From: a gamma proteobacterium HTCC2207
GTDB taxonomy: Bacteria > Pseudomonadota > Gammaproteobacteria > Pseudomonadales > Porticoccaceae
Direction: 5' to 3'
NCBI GenBank assembly: GCA_000153445.1
Contig: CH672396.1
Span: 219,668-283,667 of the forward strand
Length of the DNA stretch: 64,000 bases
Shown: positions 31,517 to 40,208 of the stretch, piece after piece
Numbering within the stretch: position 1 is the stretch's first letter
Layout of the letters: the number at the start of each line of letters is the position of its first letter
The notes under the pieces: generated by a model
Database searches by the model: none
Seen by the model: only the letters and a program-made list of their open reading frames with translations
Told to the model about the DNA's origin: nothing
Translations under genes and position numbers: made by a program

Positions 31517-32146
31517 TTAGTTTAGGCGAACTCGGGAATTTTGGCTTTTGAACAGCAGGCGGATATTGGATGATTCAGTCAGGCAGGGGAAGCGGTCTGA
31601 AGGGTCCTTGCCTAGCGCACTGGTATACTCCTGTAACCTAGCCCTCAGGCCCTGATTCTTTTTAATCGAAGCCAGCAGTTTGTCGTTCAGCAGCTGAATG
31701 GCACTATCGATCTGGTTGGCGAAGGGCTCGCCGATAATATGGTGCACAATCAAGTTTGACCTGGTCATATTGACTGGGATCACCGGGCAGTTAAATTGCA
31801 CGCTGAGCGTATCATTGAGCTCCTCAAGTAACCGGTGCGCAAGGTAGGCCTGATACATATTCGCTTCCAGCCCCTCTTCCGCAGACATAATGTCCATAGG
31901 TACATCGAGGAACTCTTTGGCTGTGGTCAATTGACGAGCAATTTCGCCATTGACGCCAGCGCAGGCAATAAAGTCTTCAAAGGCGGTGATCAGGTCCGGC
32001 ACTAAATTTATATATTTTTTGATAAAAGATGCCAGAGCAGCAGTCCCATCGCTCTCTCTCAGCCGTATAGAATCGTGCAAATGATTTACCCGCTCATTTA
32101 AGAAGGCAATTAGAAATTCGCTGCTCTGATTTGAAAGTGGAGGCAT
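31517..32146 (-). CDS. Hypothetical protein, mostly alpha-helical
   Basis: 209 residues that I do not recognise. There is no signal peptide or membrane segment; composition suggests a soluble helical protein, with a 'FIKKYINLVPDLITAFEDFI' helix near residues 42-61 and several Leu-rich helices. Cys residues are few and scattered, with no metal motif. ATG 32146 is followed by an intact frame with normal codon use, so it looks like a real gene. It converges with the yheV-like gene and is divergent from the cytochrome oxidase operon. Confidence 0.65.
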   Translation of the reverse strand: MPPLSNQSSEFLIAFLNERVNHLHDSIRLRESDGTAALASFIKKYINLVPDLITAFEDFIACAGVNGEIARQLTTAKEFLDVPMDIMSAEEGLEANMYQAYLAHRLLEELNDTLSVQFNCPVIPVNMTRSNLIVHHIIGEPFANQIDSAIQLLNDKLLASIKKNQGLRARLQEYTSALGKDPSDRFPCLTESSNIRLLFKSQNSRVRLN

Positions 32147-32479
32147 GGGTCACTCTCTGGTTGATATGGAATTCGGAGAAAAGCCCATTCATAGGGTTTA
32201 TATCCACTAGCGGTCGTGGCCATGAGGCCGATGACTCTTAATCACTATGGTGTAAATCTAGCAGATATTGTGGTCTATGCCACAAAGTTTGCCTACATAT
32301 TGCTCGTTGATGACTTGGGTGACCACATTTGCAAGACGCAATTCAGCTTCTATTACAGTAGTGATCAGAAATTTGTTTTGCTATACTGCCGCGGCTTTTC
32401 ACCCGCCTAATTTTAAGGGGTGGGAACTTTCCGGAAAGCGCGAGCTTAAAAAGTCCTAATTACCACGGAGAAACAAGCG
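32147..32479. other. 333-bp intergenic region upstream of coxB
   Basis: No convincing gene: a 64-codon open frame at 32216-32410 lacks a ribosome site and any familiar motif. The region holds the likely oxidase promoter at 32379-32387 and presumably that of the divergent hypothetical gene. A GC-rich patch (32400-32430) could form a weak CACCC/GGGTG stem in the coxB leader. Confidence 0.5.
32379..32387 (+). promoter_or_regulatory. Extended -10 promoter for the cox operon
   Basis: TGCTATACT is an extended -10 (TG at 32379-32380 and TATACT at 32382-32387), which can work without a good -35. It would give a leader of about 85 nt before coxB. Confidence 0.5.
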
Positions 32480-33625
32480 ATGTTGAAAAGAGCGCAAGCA
32501 CTTTTCTTGAGTCTATTGAGCCTTGTTGTTTTATTGCCCATAGCGGGCAGTGCATTTGCTGAAAGTTCAGCTAGCCAACTCAATATGCCCCAAGGTGTCA
32601 CCGAAGTCAGTCAAGCAGCCTATGATATTCACATGATCATGATCTGGGTCTGTACCGTTATCGGTGTCGGTGTTTTTGGTTTTATGTTCTACGTGATGTA
32701 TGCGCACCGCAAATCCCGCGGCGCCGTAGCAGAAAACTTTCATGAACATTTAGGTGTTGAGTTGCTTTGGACGATCGTCCCGACAATCATTTTGATTGTT
32801 ATGGCTTTCCCCGCAACTACAGCACTATTGAAAGTCTACGACACAGATAACCCAGATATCGAAATTAAGATTACCGGTTACCAGTGGAAGTGGCAGTACG
32901 AATATCTCGGCGAAGGCGTTAAGTTCATGAGTGAGCTGCGCACCTCTGACGACGAAGTCTATGGTCGCGAGCCTAAGGGTGAGCACTATCTTCGTGAAGT
33001 TACCGAAGCTCTGGTTCTTCCGGTAGGCAAAAAGATCCGCTTTCTGGTAACTGGCAACGACGTAATTCACTCCTGGTGGGTTCCCGATTTTGGTGTTAAG
33101 CGCGATGCGGTCCCAGGACTGTTCACCGCCGGTTGGGCCAAGACGGACAAGCCTGGCACCTATGTTGGTGAATGTACCGAACTGTGCGGACAGGGCCATG
33201 CCTTTATGCCAGTAGTTGTAGAAGTGAAAGAAGAAGCTGAATACAACGAATGGTTGGCCAACAAGAAAGCTGAGGCAGTTGAGTATGCTTCTACCATAGG
33301 TAAAGAGTGGGCGCCTGAAGAATTGATGGCGAAAGGCGAAGAGGTATACCTGCAGAGTTGTGCAGGTTGTCACCAGGCTGATGGCGGCGGTATTCCCGGT
33401 GTCTTCCCAGCAATTAAAGGCAGTCCAATCGCCCTGGGACCTCAAATAGGTCACATTGCAGTATTGATCGACGGTGTTCCCGGTTCAGCTATGCAGTCTT
33501 TTGCTGACCAGCTTTCCGAAGTCAATATAGCTGCGGTTATTCACTATCAGCGAAATGCTTGGGGCAACGATGTTGGCGATGTAACTCAGCCAATTGATGT
33601 TCTCAACTACAAGCAAAGCAAATAA
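32480..33625 (+). CDS. coxB: Cytochrome c oxidase subunit II with fused cytochrome c domain (caa3 type)
   Basis: 381 residues: signal peptide (about 1-27), two membrane helices, a cupredoxin domain and a C-terminal cytochrome c domain. The CuA ligands are H197, C232, C236, H240 and M243 in GECTELCGQGHAFM. The haem c site is CAGCH at 294-298. The fused haem domain is the mark of caa3-type oxidases, which take electrons from a soluble or membrane cytochrome c. First gene of the operon coxB-coxA-ctaG-coxC; GGAG precedes ATG 32480. Confidence 0.97.
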   Translation: MLKRAQALFLSLLSLVVLLPIAGSAFAESSASQLNMPQGVTEVSQAAYDIHMIMIWVCTVIGVGVFGFMFYVMYAHRKSRGAVAENFHEHLGVELLWTIVPTIILIVMAFPATTALLKVYDTDNPDIEIKITGYQWKWQYEYLGEGVKFMSELRTSDDEVYGREPKGEHYLREVTEALVLPVGKKIRFLVTGNDVIHSWWVPDFGVKRDAVPGLFTAGWAKTDKPGTYVGECTELCGQGHAFMPVVVEVKEEAEYNEWLANKKAEAVEYASTIGKEWAPEELMAKGEEVYLQSCAGCHQADGGGIPGVFPAIKGSPIALGPQIGHIAVLIDGVPGSAMQSFADQLSEVNIAAVIHYQRNAWGNDVGDVTQPIDVLNYKQSK

Positions 33626-33639
33626 GGGAGATTAGATAA

Positions 33640-35214
33640 ATGGCACACGGTCCCGCAACTTTGGCAGATGGCTGGCGCGCTTATATAGCTCGCTGGGTAT
33701 TTACGACCAACCATAAAGATATTGGTACGCTGTACCTTTGGTTTAGCTTTGCAATGTTTTTGCTGGGTGGCGCTTTCGCGATGATTATTCGCGCAGAGCT
33801 GTTCCAGCCAGGCATGCAGTTAATTAGACCTGAATTTTTCAACCAGATGACCACCATGCACGGCTTAGTCATGGTGTTCGGCGCGATTATGCCGGCCTTT
33901 GTTGGCCTAGCTAACTGGATGATTCCCCTGATGATCGGGGCGCCAGATATGGCTCTGCCGCGTATGAACAACTTAAGTTTTTGGATCCTGCCCTTCGCGT
34001 TTGCGATCCTGACTTCAACGTTGTTTATGGAAGGCGGCGGTCCTAACTTCGGTTGGACTTTCTATGCGCCACTGTCGACTACTTATGCACCAGACTCGGT
34101 GAACTTCTTTATCTTTGCAATCCATATTATGGGTGCCTCATCAATCATGGGCTCGATTAATATTATTGCTACTGTAATGAACATGCGCGCGCCTGGCATG
34201 ACTTACATGAAGATGCCGCTATTTGTTTGGACCTGGGTAATCACAGCATTCTTGTTAGTTGCTGTAATGCCAGTTCTGGCCGGCGCAGTAACCATGATGT
34301 TGATGGACATTAACTTCGGTACTAGCTTCTTTGATGCTGCTGGTGGCGGCGACCCAGTATTGTTCCAGCACGTGTTCTGGTTCTTTGGTCACCCAGAGGT
34401 TTACATCATTATCTTGCCAGCCTTTGGTGTTGTATCACAGATTATCCCAACCTTCAGCCGCAAGCCGCTGTTTGGTTATTCGTCGATGGTTTATGCCACG
34501 GCAGCGATCGCATTTTTGTCCTTCGTAGTTTGGGCTCACCACATGTTCACTGTGGGTATGCCAATCGCCGGCGAGCTGTACTTTATGTACGCCACTATGC
34601 TGATTGCTGTGCCAACAGGTGTGAAGGTATTTAACTGGATCACAACCATGTACAAGGGTTCGTTGACCTTTGAAACGCCAATGCTATTTAGTATCGCTTT
34701 TGTGATTCTGTTTACCTTTGGTGGCTTCACTGGCTTGATGCTCTCGATTGCGGCTGCTGATATGCAGTACCACGACACCTACTTTGTTGTTGCTCACTTC
34801 CACTACGTAATGGTTGCTGGTGCAGTATTTAGTGGCACAGCTGCTATCTACTACTGGCTGCCAAAGTGGTGTGGAAAGATGTACAACGAGACTATGGGTC
34901 AGGTGCAGTTCTGGGTTGCCTTTATCGGTTTCAACATTGCCTTTATGCCCCAGCACTTCTTAGGTCTGGCAGGAATGCCACGCCGTTATGCCGACTACGG
35001 TCTGCAGTTTGCTGACTGGAACATGGTTTCTAGTATCGGTGCCTTTATCTACGGTGGCGCTCAGTTAATGTTGTTGTACAACGTGATCGCGACGATTCGC
35101 AACGGCAAGCCAACCACTGAAGAAAAGACCTGGGAAGGTGCCGAAGGACTGGAGTGGACTGTTCCATCTCCAGCGCCTTATCACACCTTCGCAAAGCCCC
35201 CCGAGTTTAAGTAG
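33640..35214 (+). CDS. coxA: Cytochrome c oxidase subunit I
   Basis: 524 residues with 12 membrane helices. Haem a ligand H74 (TMHG), the cross-linked His-Tyr pair H251 and Y255 with the D-channel glutamate E253 (GHPEVY), WAHHMF for CuB, APDMALPRMNN (D103) at the D-channel mouth, and the K-channel lysine in VPTGVKVFNW are all present. This is an A1-family proton-pumping haem-copper oxidase. It lies 14 bp after coxB. Confidence 0.98.
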   Translation: MAHGPATLADGWRAYIARWVFTTNHKDIGTLYLWFSFAMFLLGGAFAMIIRAELFQPGMQLIRPEFFNQMTTMHGLVMVFGAIMPAFVGLANWMIPLMIGAPDMALPRMNNLSFWILPFAFAILTSTLFMEGGGPNFGWTFYAPLSTTYAPDSVNFFIFAIHIMGASSIMGSINIIATVMNMRAPGMTYMKMPLFVWTWVITAFLLVAVMPVLAGAVTMMLMDINFGTSFFDAAGGGDPVLFQHVFWFFGHPEVYIIILPAFGVVSQIIPTFSRKPLFGYSSMVYATAAIAFLSFVVWAHHMFTVGMPIAGELYFMYATMLIAVPTGVKVFNWITTMYKGSLTFETPMLFSIAFVILFTFGGFTGLMLSIAAADMQYHDTYFVVAHFHYVMVAGAVFSGTAAIYYWLPKWCGKMYNETMGQVQFWVAFIGFNIAFMPQHFLGLAGMPRRYADYGLQFADWNMVSSIGAFIYGGAQLMLLYNVIATIRNGKPTTEEKTWEGAEGLEWTVPSPAPYHTFAKPPEFK

Positions 35215-35227
35215 GGGGGCCTAGATT

Positions 35228-35782
35228 ATGTCAACTGACGCTTCTAACCGGCGAGTTGTGGTCAAGTCGCTGTTTGGTGCGGCGGGTATGTTTGCTTTTG
35301 CAATCTTTGTGTTACCGCCGATGTATGACCTGTTTTGTGAGATTACCGGACTCGGTGGCAAGACAGGTGATGAATACACTGCAGTTGATGTCAGGGTAGA
35401 TACATCGCGCGAGGTCAGAGTTAGGTTCGTGGCCTCAAACAATGCGTCTATGCCCTGGGTTTTTAAGCCGACTAAAGACAGTGTTGTAGTGCATCCAGGT
35501 GAGCCCACAGAGATCACCTACTTTGCCCACAACATTACCGATGAAGATATGGTTTCTCAGGCGATACCCAGTTTGGTGCCGAATAATGTGGCGGATTATT
35601 TCCACAAGACAGAGTGTTTCTGTTTTGAGAATCAACCACTGGCAGCTGGCGAACAGGCAGACTTAAAGCTTATATTTATTATTGATCCGGATTTGCCGGA
35701 AGGCGTTAATAGTGTGACGCTCTCTTATACGATTTTTGATATCACCGATCGTATGGCAAACCCAATAGCACAGTTACAGTAA
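35228..35782 (+). CDS. ctaG: CtaG/Cox11, CuB assembly protein
   Basis: 184 residues with one N-terminal membrane helix (about 15-35) and a periplasmic immunoglobulin-like domain carrying the copper-binding CFCF motif in 'ECFCFENQ'. It delivers copper to the CuB site of subunit I. It starts 13 bp after coxA, between coxA and coxC as in other gammaproteobacteria. Confidence 0.95.
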   Translation: MSTDASNRRVVVKSLFGAAGMFAFAIFVLPPMYDLFCEITGLGGKTGDEYTAVDVRVDTSREVRVRFVASNNASMPWVFKPTKDSVVVHPGEPTEITYFAHNITDEDMVSQAIPSLVPNNVADYFHKTECFCFENQPLAAGEQADLKLIFIIDPDLPEGVNSVTLSYTIFDITDRMANPIAQLQ

Positions 35783-35820
35783 TTTCCAAGCGATTGGGAA
35801 TAACAACACGGAGATAAAAG

Positions 35821-36762
35821 ATGTCAACAGAAAGCAGTTATTACGTACCGGAGCAGAGTAAGCTACCGATTATCACTGCCACGGGCATGGGACTAATGGC
35901 TTACGGCGCTGCCTCTTGGGTTATCGGCGGCGGCAACATGGTTTTCACTGCTGGCCTTATCATTATGGCGCTTGTTATGTTCAAGTGGTGGAGCATAGTG
36001 ATTGATGAAAATATGCGTGGCTTGGCCAATGACCAGCTCAAGCGGTCTTATGTGCTAGGTATGCTGTGGTTTATTTTCTCAGAGGTAATGTTCTTTGCCG
36101 CTTTCTTTGGTGCACTTTTTTACCTGCGAGTCATCGTTAACTCCTGGTTGGGTGGGGACGCTGCGATCGGCATATTTGACGACACGCCAACCGATGCTGC
36201 TGTAGCGAACAATGCCTTACTATGGCCTGGTTATGAAGCTGATTGGCCGCCAATGGTTACGCCTGATGAGGCGGCAAACGGTGCCAATGCGACCTTTATC
36301 GGTCCCGACGAAGCCATGAGCTTCCCCGGCTGGTCTAAGATGTTGGGGTGGTTGCCACTGTGGAACACCGTTATTCTGGTTACCTCTAGTGTCACTGTAC
36401 ACATCGCCCACACTGGCCTTAAGAACAACAACCGCAAGCAGTTTGTTGGATGGTTGGGTTTCACCGTATTACTCGGTCTGATCTTCTTGGTACTTCAGGC
36501 AGAAGAATATATTCATGCTTACCAGCATATGGGCCTGACATTAGACTCGGGCATCTACGGCACAACCTTCTTCATGCTTACTGGTTTCCACGGCGCGCAC
36601 GTCACTCTGGGTACTGCAATGCTGGCCATTGCTTGGTTTAGATCACTCAAAGGTCACTTTAGCAATGAAGATCAGTTCGGCTTTGAAGCTGCTTCTTGGT
36701 ACTGGCACTTTGTTGACGTAGTTTGGATTCTGCTGTTCTTTGTAGTTTATGTATTCGACTAG
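35821..36762 (+). CDS. coxC: Cytochrome c oxidase subunit III
   Basis: 313 residues with seven membrane helices; the 'EVMFFAAFFGALFYLR' and C-terminal 'WYWHFVDVVWILLF' motifs are diagnostic. It is longer than the 260-270 residues of mitochondrial and alphaproteobacterial forms because of a hydrophilic insert (about residues 115-175), as I recall also for Pseudomonas. GGAG precedes ATG 35821. Last structural gene before the terminator at 36784. Confidence 0.96.
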   Translation: MSTESSYYVPEQSKLPIITATGMGLMAYGAASWVIGGGNMVFTAGLIIMALVMFKWWSIVIDENMRGLANDQLKRSYVLGMLWFIFSEVMFFAAFFGALFYLRVIVNSWLGGDAAIGIFDDTPTDAAVANNALLWPGYEADWPPMVTPDEAANGANATFIGPDEAMSFPGWSKMLGWLPLWNTVILVTSSVTVHIAHTGLKNNNRKQFVGWLGFTVLLGLIFLVLQAEEYIHAYQHMGLTLDSGIYGTTFFMLTGFHGAHVTLGTAMLAIAWFRSLKGHFSNEDQFGFEAASWYWHFVDVVWILLFFVVYVFD

Positions 36763-36783
36763 ATAGACGTTTGCGGAACGTAA

Positions 36784-36816
36784 AAAAACGGCTAGGCAAT
36801 TTGCCTGGCCGTTTTT
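36784..36816. terminator. Intrinsic terminator after coxC
   Basis: AAAAACGGCTAGGCA (36784-36798) and TGCCTGGCCGTTTTT (36802-36816) form a 15-bp stem with one G-T pair and a 3-nt loop, flanked by A and T runs on both sides. It could serve coxC and the convergent DUF2909 gene. Confidence 0.9.
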
Positions 36817-36864
36817 GTTTGTCGGCCAGATATCGGCCTTGAGGTTTTTAAGAGATTAAGGAAT

Positions 36865-37131
36865 TTACTGCTTTGGCGCTCTAGGAGCAGTTGGCGCGAC
36901 ATTCTCTGGGTGAAGTTGTTGGTCCCATGGCGCCTGACTTTTGATCTGTCCTGTGTAGGCACCGTATATAATGGTGCCAATCAACATCACCGCCAGGCTG
37001 ACACGCAGCCCCAGGGCATAGAGCAGGCGTTTTTTATTGTCGCCTCCCAGATCCTTGACCAAGAAATTTAAGCCGCCAAACAGGCTGGCGATCAGGGCAA
37101 TAAGCAGGACAAGCATAAAAGTCTTGAGCAT
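36865..37131 (-). CDS. Twin-transmembrane protein, DUF2909-like
   Basis: 88 residues with two hydrophobic helices (about 3-20 and 37-57) and a Pro-rich C-terminal tail. DUF2909-like small membrane proteins occur in this position, between coxC and surf1, in Pseudomonas. ATG 37131 is preferred because the conserved MLKTFMLVLLIAL start lies there; an in-frame start at 37194 would overlap surf1. Role unknown, probably linked to oxidase biogenesis. Confidence 0.8.
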   Translation of the reverse strand: MLKTFMLVLLIALIASLFGGLNFLVKDLGGDNKKRLLYALGLRVSLAVMLIGTIIYGAYTGQIKSQAPWDQQLHPENVAPTAPRAPKQ

Positions 37132-37176
37132 AGTGGTCTCACAATTGTGATAGTAGAAGGTGGAATTTAAACATAA

Positions 37177-37956
37177 ATGAACAGCGACCCGCATCTTAAC
37201 GCGAAAACATTTTCTTGGCAGCCAAATGCCAAGTTATTGCTGTTCGTCTTGTTGATGACCCCGCTGTTAATAAGTTTGGGCTACTGGCAATTAGATCGCG
37301 CTCAAGAGAAGCGTGAAATATTGGCCGAGTTTAAGGCCAACCAAGAGTCGCAGCCGGTGGGATTTGAGCAGTTAGATGTGGGCCTAAATCTGCAGTATAG
37401 ACAGGTTCAATTTGTCGGTGAACTAGATGCATCGCGGCGTGTTTTGCTGGATAATCGCGTCCGCAATGGCAGGCCCGGCTATGAGATTTTTGAAGTGCTG
37501 ACCCTAGCCACCAGCAAGTTAAAGGTTTTGGTTAACCGCGGCTGGGTGCAGGCATCCCTAGACCGCAACCAGCTCCCGGAAATAGCACCGGTACTGGGTC
37601 AGGTTAAGTTGCGGGGAACCCTCTATCGTGTGTTAAAGGGCGGGCTTCAGCTAGATGACGGCGTTCGCACAGTTGAGAGCTGGCCGGCGCGCATAGGGTG
37701 GATCTCTACTGAGCGTGCCACAGAAGTCTTTGCCAATGATTTTTTTACTTACCAATTGCGATTGGATAGTGATTCCGTTGGTGCATTAACGACCGGTTGG
37801 CCGACAGTGTCGGTGCAGCCAGAAAAACATACAGCCTATGCAGTACAGTGGTTTGTTATGGCGATAGTCCTGCTTCTGCTGACTATTAATGCCAATTCAA
37901 ATCTGGCGGCATGGCTTAAATTTAAGATCGCAAAAACAGAGAGTGACGCTTTATGA
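37177..37956 (+). CDS. SURF1-family cytochrome oxidase assembly protein
   Basis: 259 residues with membrane helices at both ends (about 20-37 and 226-243) and a soluble middle. The family signatures 'LGYWQLDRAQEKREIL', 'VLLDNRVRNGRPGYEI' and 'VLVNRGWVQ' are clear. SURF1 helps insert haem a into subunit I. Divergent from the DUF2909 gene, and overlapping the next gene by ATGA. Confidence 0.92.
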   Translation: MNSDPHLNAKTFSWQPNAKLLLFVLLMTPLLISLGYWQLDRAQEKREILAEFKANQESQPVGFEQLDVGLNLQYRQVQFVGELDASRRVLLDNRVRNGRPGYEIFEVLTLATSKLKVLVNRGWVQASLDRNQLPEIAPVLGQVKLRGTLYRVLKGGLQLDDGVRTVESWPARIGWISTERATEVFANDFFTYQLRLDSDSVGALTTGWPTVSVQPEKHTAYAVQWFVMAIVLLLLTINANSNLAAWLKFKIAKTESDAL

Positions 37957-38570
37957 GTGACGCGCAGGGAACCCAAGGACCTCGCAATAGAGGTATGCAG
38001 ATTCAAATCTGGATTATGTTGATTATGGTTGGCGGTGTAATGCTCGCTGGCACATTGATGCAGCCGCAATCGGAGGAGCAGCGTCAGCAGCTGATGGAGT
38101 TACTGGGCACTACCAATCAGGGTAATCTGGTTAAACCCGCGGTTGATGCCGGTAGCATATTCCCGACTAATCCCGATAAAGCGGAAAAATGGAAGATTGT
38201 TATTGCTGGCGGCGAAAGCTGTGATGCTGGCTGTAACCAAGTGATATTAGATACGCGTTCGGTCCATATACTGATGGGTAAGCTAGTGCGTCGCGCTGAG
38301 CGTGTTTACCTCGCCGATACCGAGCAGTTGCAGCAGCAGGAATTTGACGATCTGAGTCTTGCGCATCCTCATTTAACTATCCGCACCGATGGCTTGAGTG
38401 AGTTTAAGCAAATGTTGAAAAACACCTCAGCAGACTGGGACATGGCCGACACCCGTTACTTTGTGGTAACGCCTGATGCAGAGGTTATCCTCTACTTCAC
38501 GCAAGACGACGACGTCATGGGCTTACTGGAAGACATGAAGCACTTATTAAAATATTCACCAGATCGCTAA
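37953..38570 (+). CDS. Membrane-anchored, Sco-like protein lacking the copper-ligand His
   Basis: 205 residues: one membrane helix (about 19-35) and a periplasmic domain. 'WKIVIAGGESCDAGC' (Cys90 and Cys94, a CxxxC pair) lines up with the 'WSIVFFGFTNCPDIC' region of the Sco protein encoded downstream, and the segment after 'ADTRYFVVTPDAEV' lines up with Sco's 'VDHSTQVVLINPKG'. The copper-ligand His of Sco is therefore absent. Pseudomonas has an uncharacterised gene at this place. It overlaps surf1 by 4 bp (ATGA), so it is likely part of oxidase assembly, perhaps as a thiol reductase; this is inference. Confidence 0.7.
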   Translation: MSDAQGTQGPRNRGMQIQIWIMLIMVGGVMLAGTLMQPQSEEQRQQLMELLGTTNQGNLVKPAVDAGSIFPTNPDKAEKWKIVIAGGESCDAGCNQVILDTRSVHILMGKLVRRAERVYLADTEQLQQQEFDDLSLAHPHLTIRTDGLSEFKQMLKNTSADWDMADTRYFVVTPDAEVILYFTQDDDVMGLLEDMKHLLKYSPDR

Positions 38571-38600
38571 ATAACACACAGATCTTCGGAGTTGGATCAT

Positions 38601-39506
38601 ATGCAACAAACTGAATTAGAAACAACCGGCGTAAGCTGGCGCGACTACCTAGAGTTGTGCAAGCCCAACGTGGTTGCGCTGATGATTCTGACCTCCCTGA
38701 TTGGCATGTTGTTAGCCACCGACGGACTTGTCTCTCTGGATGTGTTGATTCTGGGAAATCTAGGCATTGCTCTCTGTGCCGGCTCAGCCGCTGCGGTCAA
38801 TCACATCGTCGATCGCAAGATTGATGACACCATGGCCCGCACTCATAACCGCCCTATCGCCCGCGGACGCATTCAACCAAGCCAAGCGATCATGTTTGCA
38901 GCTCTGACGGGTTTAGCTGGCATGGTCATTTTGCTGGTGTTTATTAACCAGATTACTGCTTGGCTGACGCTGGCTTCATCAATTGGTTATGCCTTTGTCT
39001 ACACCATGTATTTAAAGCGCGCGACGCCGCAAAATATTGTTATCGGCGGTTTGGCTGGCGCAGCGCCCCCGCTGCTGGGTTGGACTGCAGTGACCGGCGA
39101 AGTGCACTACAACGCCCTGCTGTTGGTACTGATTATCTTCGCTTGGACACCGCCGCACTTTTGGGCGTTGGCGATCCACCGCAAAGACGATTATGCCAAG
39201 GCTGAGATTCCCATGCTGCCAGTGACCCACGGCGAGCAATATACCAAGATCAATATCGTGCTCTACACATTGCTATTGATTGTGATTACCGTGCTGCCGT
39301 TTTTGACTGGCATGTTCGGTCTGTTGTATTTGGTTGGCGCTCTGGTCTTGGGTGCCGGCTTCTTATACTGGGCACTGGTCATGTTGTTTGGGCAGGATGA
39401 TGACTCAGGCATGAAGACCTTTAAGTTTTCGATTACTTATTTGATGGTGCTGTTTGTGATTATGCTGCTCGATCACTACCTTATAGAGACCACACCGATT
39501 ATTTAA
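38601..39506 (+). CDS. ctaB: CtaB/CyoE, protoheme IX farnesyltransferase (haem O synthase)
   Basis: 301 residues, multi-spanning UbiA-family prenyltransferase. The two Asp-rich motifs are NHIVDRKIDDTMARTHNRP and the later 'DDYAKAEIPMLPV' region. It adds farnesyl to haem B to give haem O. ATG 38601 is chosen because GGAG (38588-38591) lies 9 nt upstream; the TTG at 38592 would overlap the ribosome site. The ctaA gene (haem A synthase), normally just upstream, is missing here. Confidence 0.96.
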   Translation: MQQTELETTGVSWRDYLELCKPNVVALMILTSLIGMLLATDGLVSLDVLILGNLGIALCAGSAAAVNHIVDRKIDDTMARTHNRPIARGRIQPSQAIMFAALTGLAGMVILLVFINQITAWLTLASSIGYAFVYTMYLKRATPQNIVIGGLAGAAPPLLGWTAVTGEVHYNALLLVLIIFAWTPPHFWALAIHRKDDYAKAEIPMLPVTHGEQYTKINIVLYTLLLIVITVLPFLTGMFGLLYLVGALVLGAGFLYWALVMLFGQDDDSGMKTFKFSITYLMVLFVIMLLDHYLIETTPII

Positions 39507-39563
39507 TTAAGTGGCGGTATTTTAAATTTAGCCACAGGCTCTTATTCGTTGGAGAACAGTATC

Positions 39564-40208
39564 ATGAAGCAACAAACTGGCATCAAGCTGACCGTCTTGG
39601 TAATCCTCTGCTTTATCGTTTTAGTGATTTTTGGTTTTGCCTGGAAGATGCGTCAGCCAGTGCCCATGTCCGCTGAAGATCTGCGGGTTAATGGCGCGAT
39701 TGAGCTGAGCACGCCGCGGATATTTAGCGACTTTGACCTGATCGATCACAATGGCGATGCCTTTACCCTAGAAAACTTTAAAGGCGTTTGGAGCATAGTG
39801 TTTTTTGGTTTTACCAACTGCCCTGATATCTGCCCCACCACCCTGGCTACCCTCAACGCCATGTACGAAGATCTGGGTGACAGCGAAAAAGAAAATCTAC
39901 AGATTGTGATGGTTTCTCTGGATCCCGAGCGCGACACCGTCGAAAAAATGGCTCTCTATGTCCCCTACTTCAATGAAGACTTTGTTGGTGTGACTGGAAG
40001 CCCCTACTCTATTTTGCAGCTTAGCACTCAGCTGACTATCGCCTACACCAAGGTTGATTTAGGTGAGGACAACTACACTGTCGACCACAGTACGCAAGTA
40101 GTTCTGATCAACCCCAAGGGCCACTACCATGGGTTCTTTAAAGCGCCTCATGGTGAAGTGGCCATGCGTCAAACCTGGCGTTCGATCAAAGACAGTTTTG
40201 GGCGTTAA
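39564..40208 (+). CDS. Sco1/SenC-family copper chaperone
   Basis: 214 residues from ATG 39564, with GGAG at 39551-39554. One N-terminal membrane helix (about 9-28) and a thioredoxin-like domain with the copper-binding CPDIC pair (C86 and C90) and the conserved His in VDHSTQ. Sco matures the CuA centre of subunit II, here CoxB. Last gene of the oxidase assembly cluster; converges with znuB, overlapping it by 4 bp. Confidence 0.95.
   Translation: MKQQTGIKLTVLVILCFIVLVIFGFAWKMRQPVPMSAEDLRVNGAIELSTPRIFSDFDLIDHNGDAFTLENFKGVWSIVFFGFTNCPDICPTTLATLNAMYEDLGDSEKENLQIVMVSLDPERDTVEKMALYVPYFNEDFVGVTGSPYSILQLSTQLTIAYTKVDLGEDNYTVDHSTQVVLINPKGHYHGFFKAPHGEVAMRQTWRSIKDSFGR

Noticed and set aside
32216-32410. 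A 64-codon open frame between the hypothetical gene and coxB
   Set aside because: No ribosome site and no recognisable motif, and it ends beyond a likely coxB promoter; probably a chance frame.
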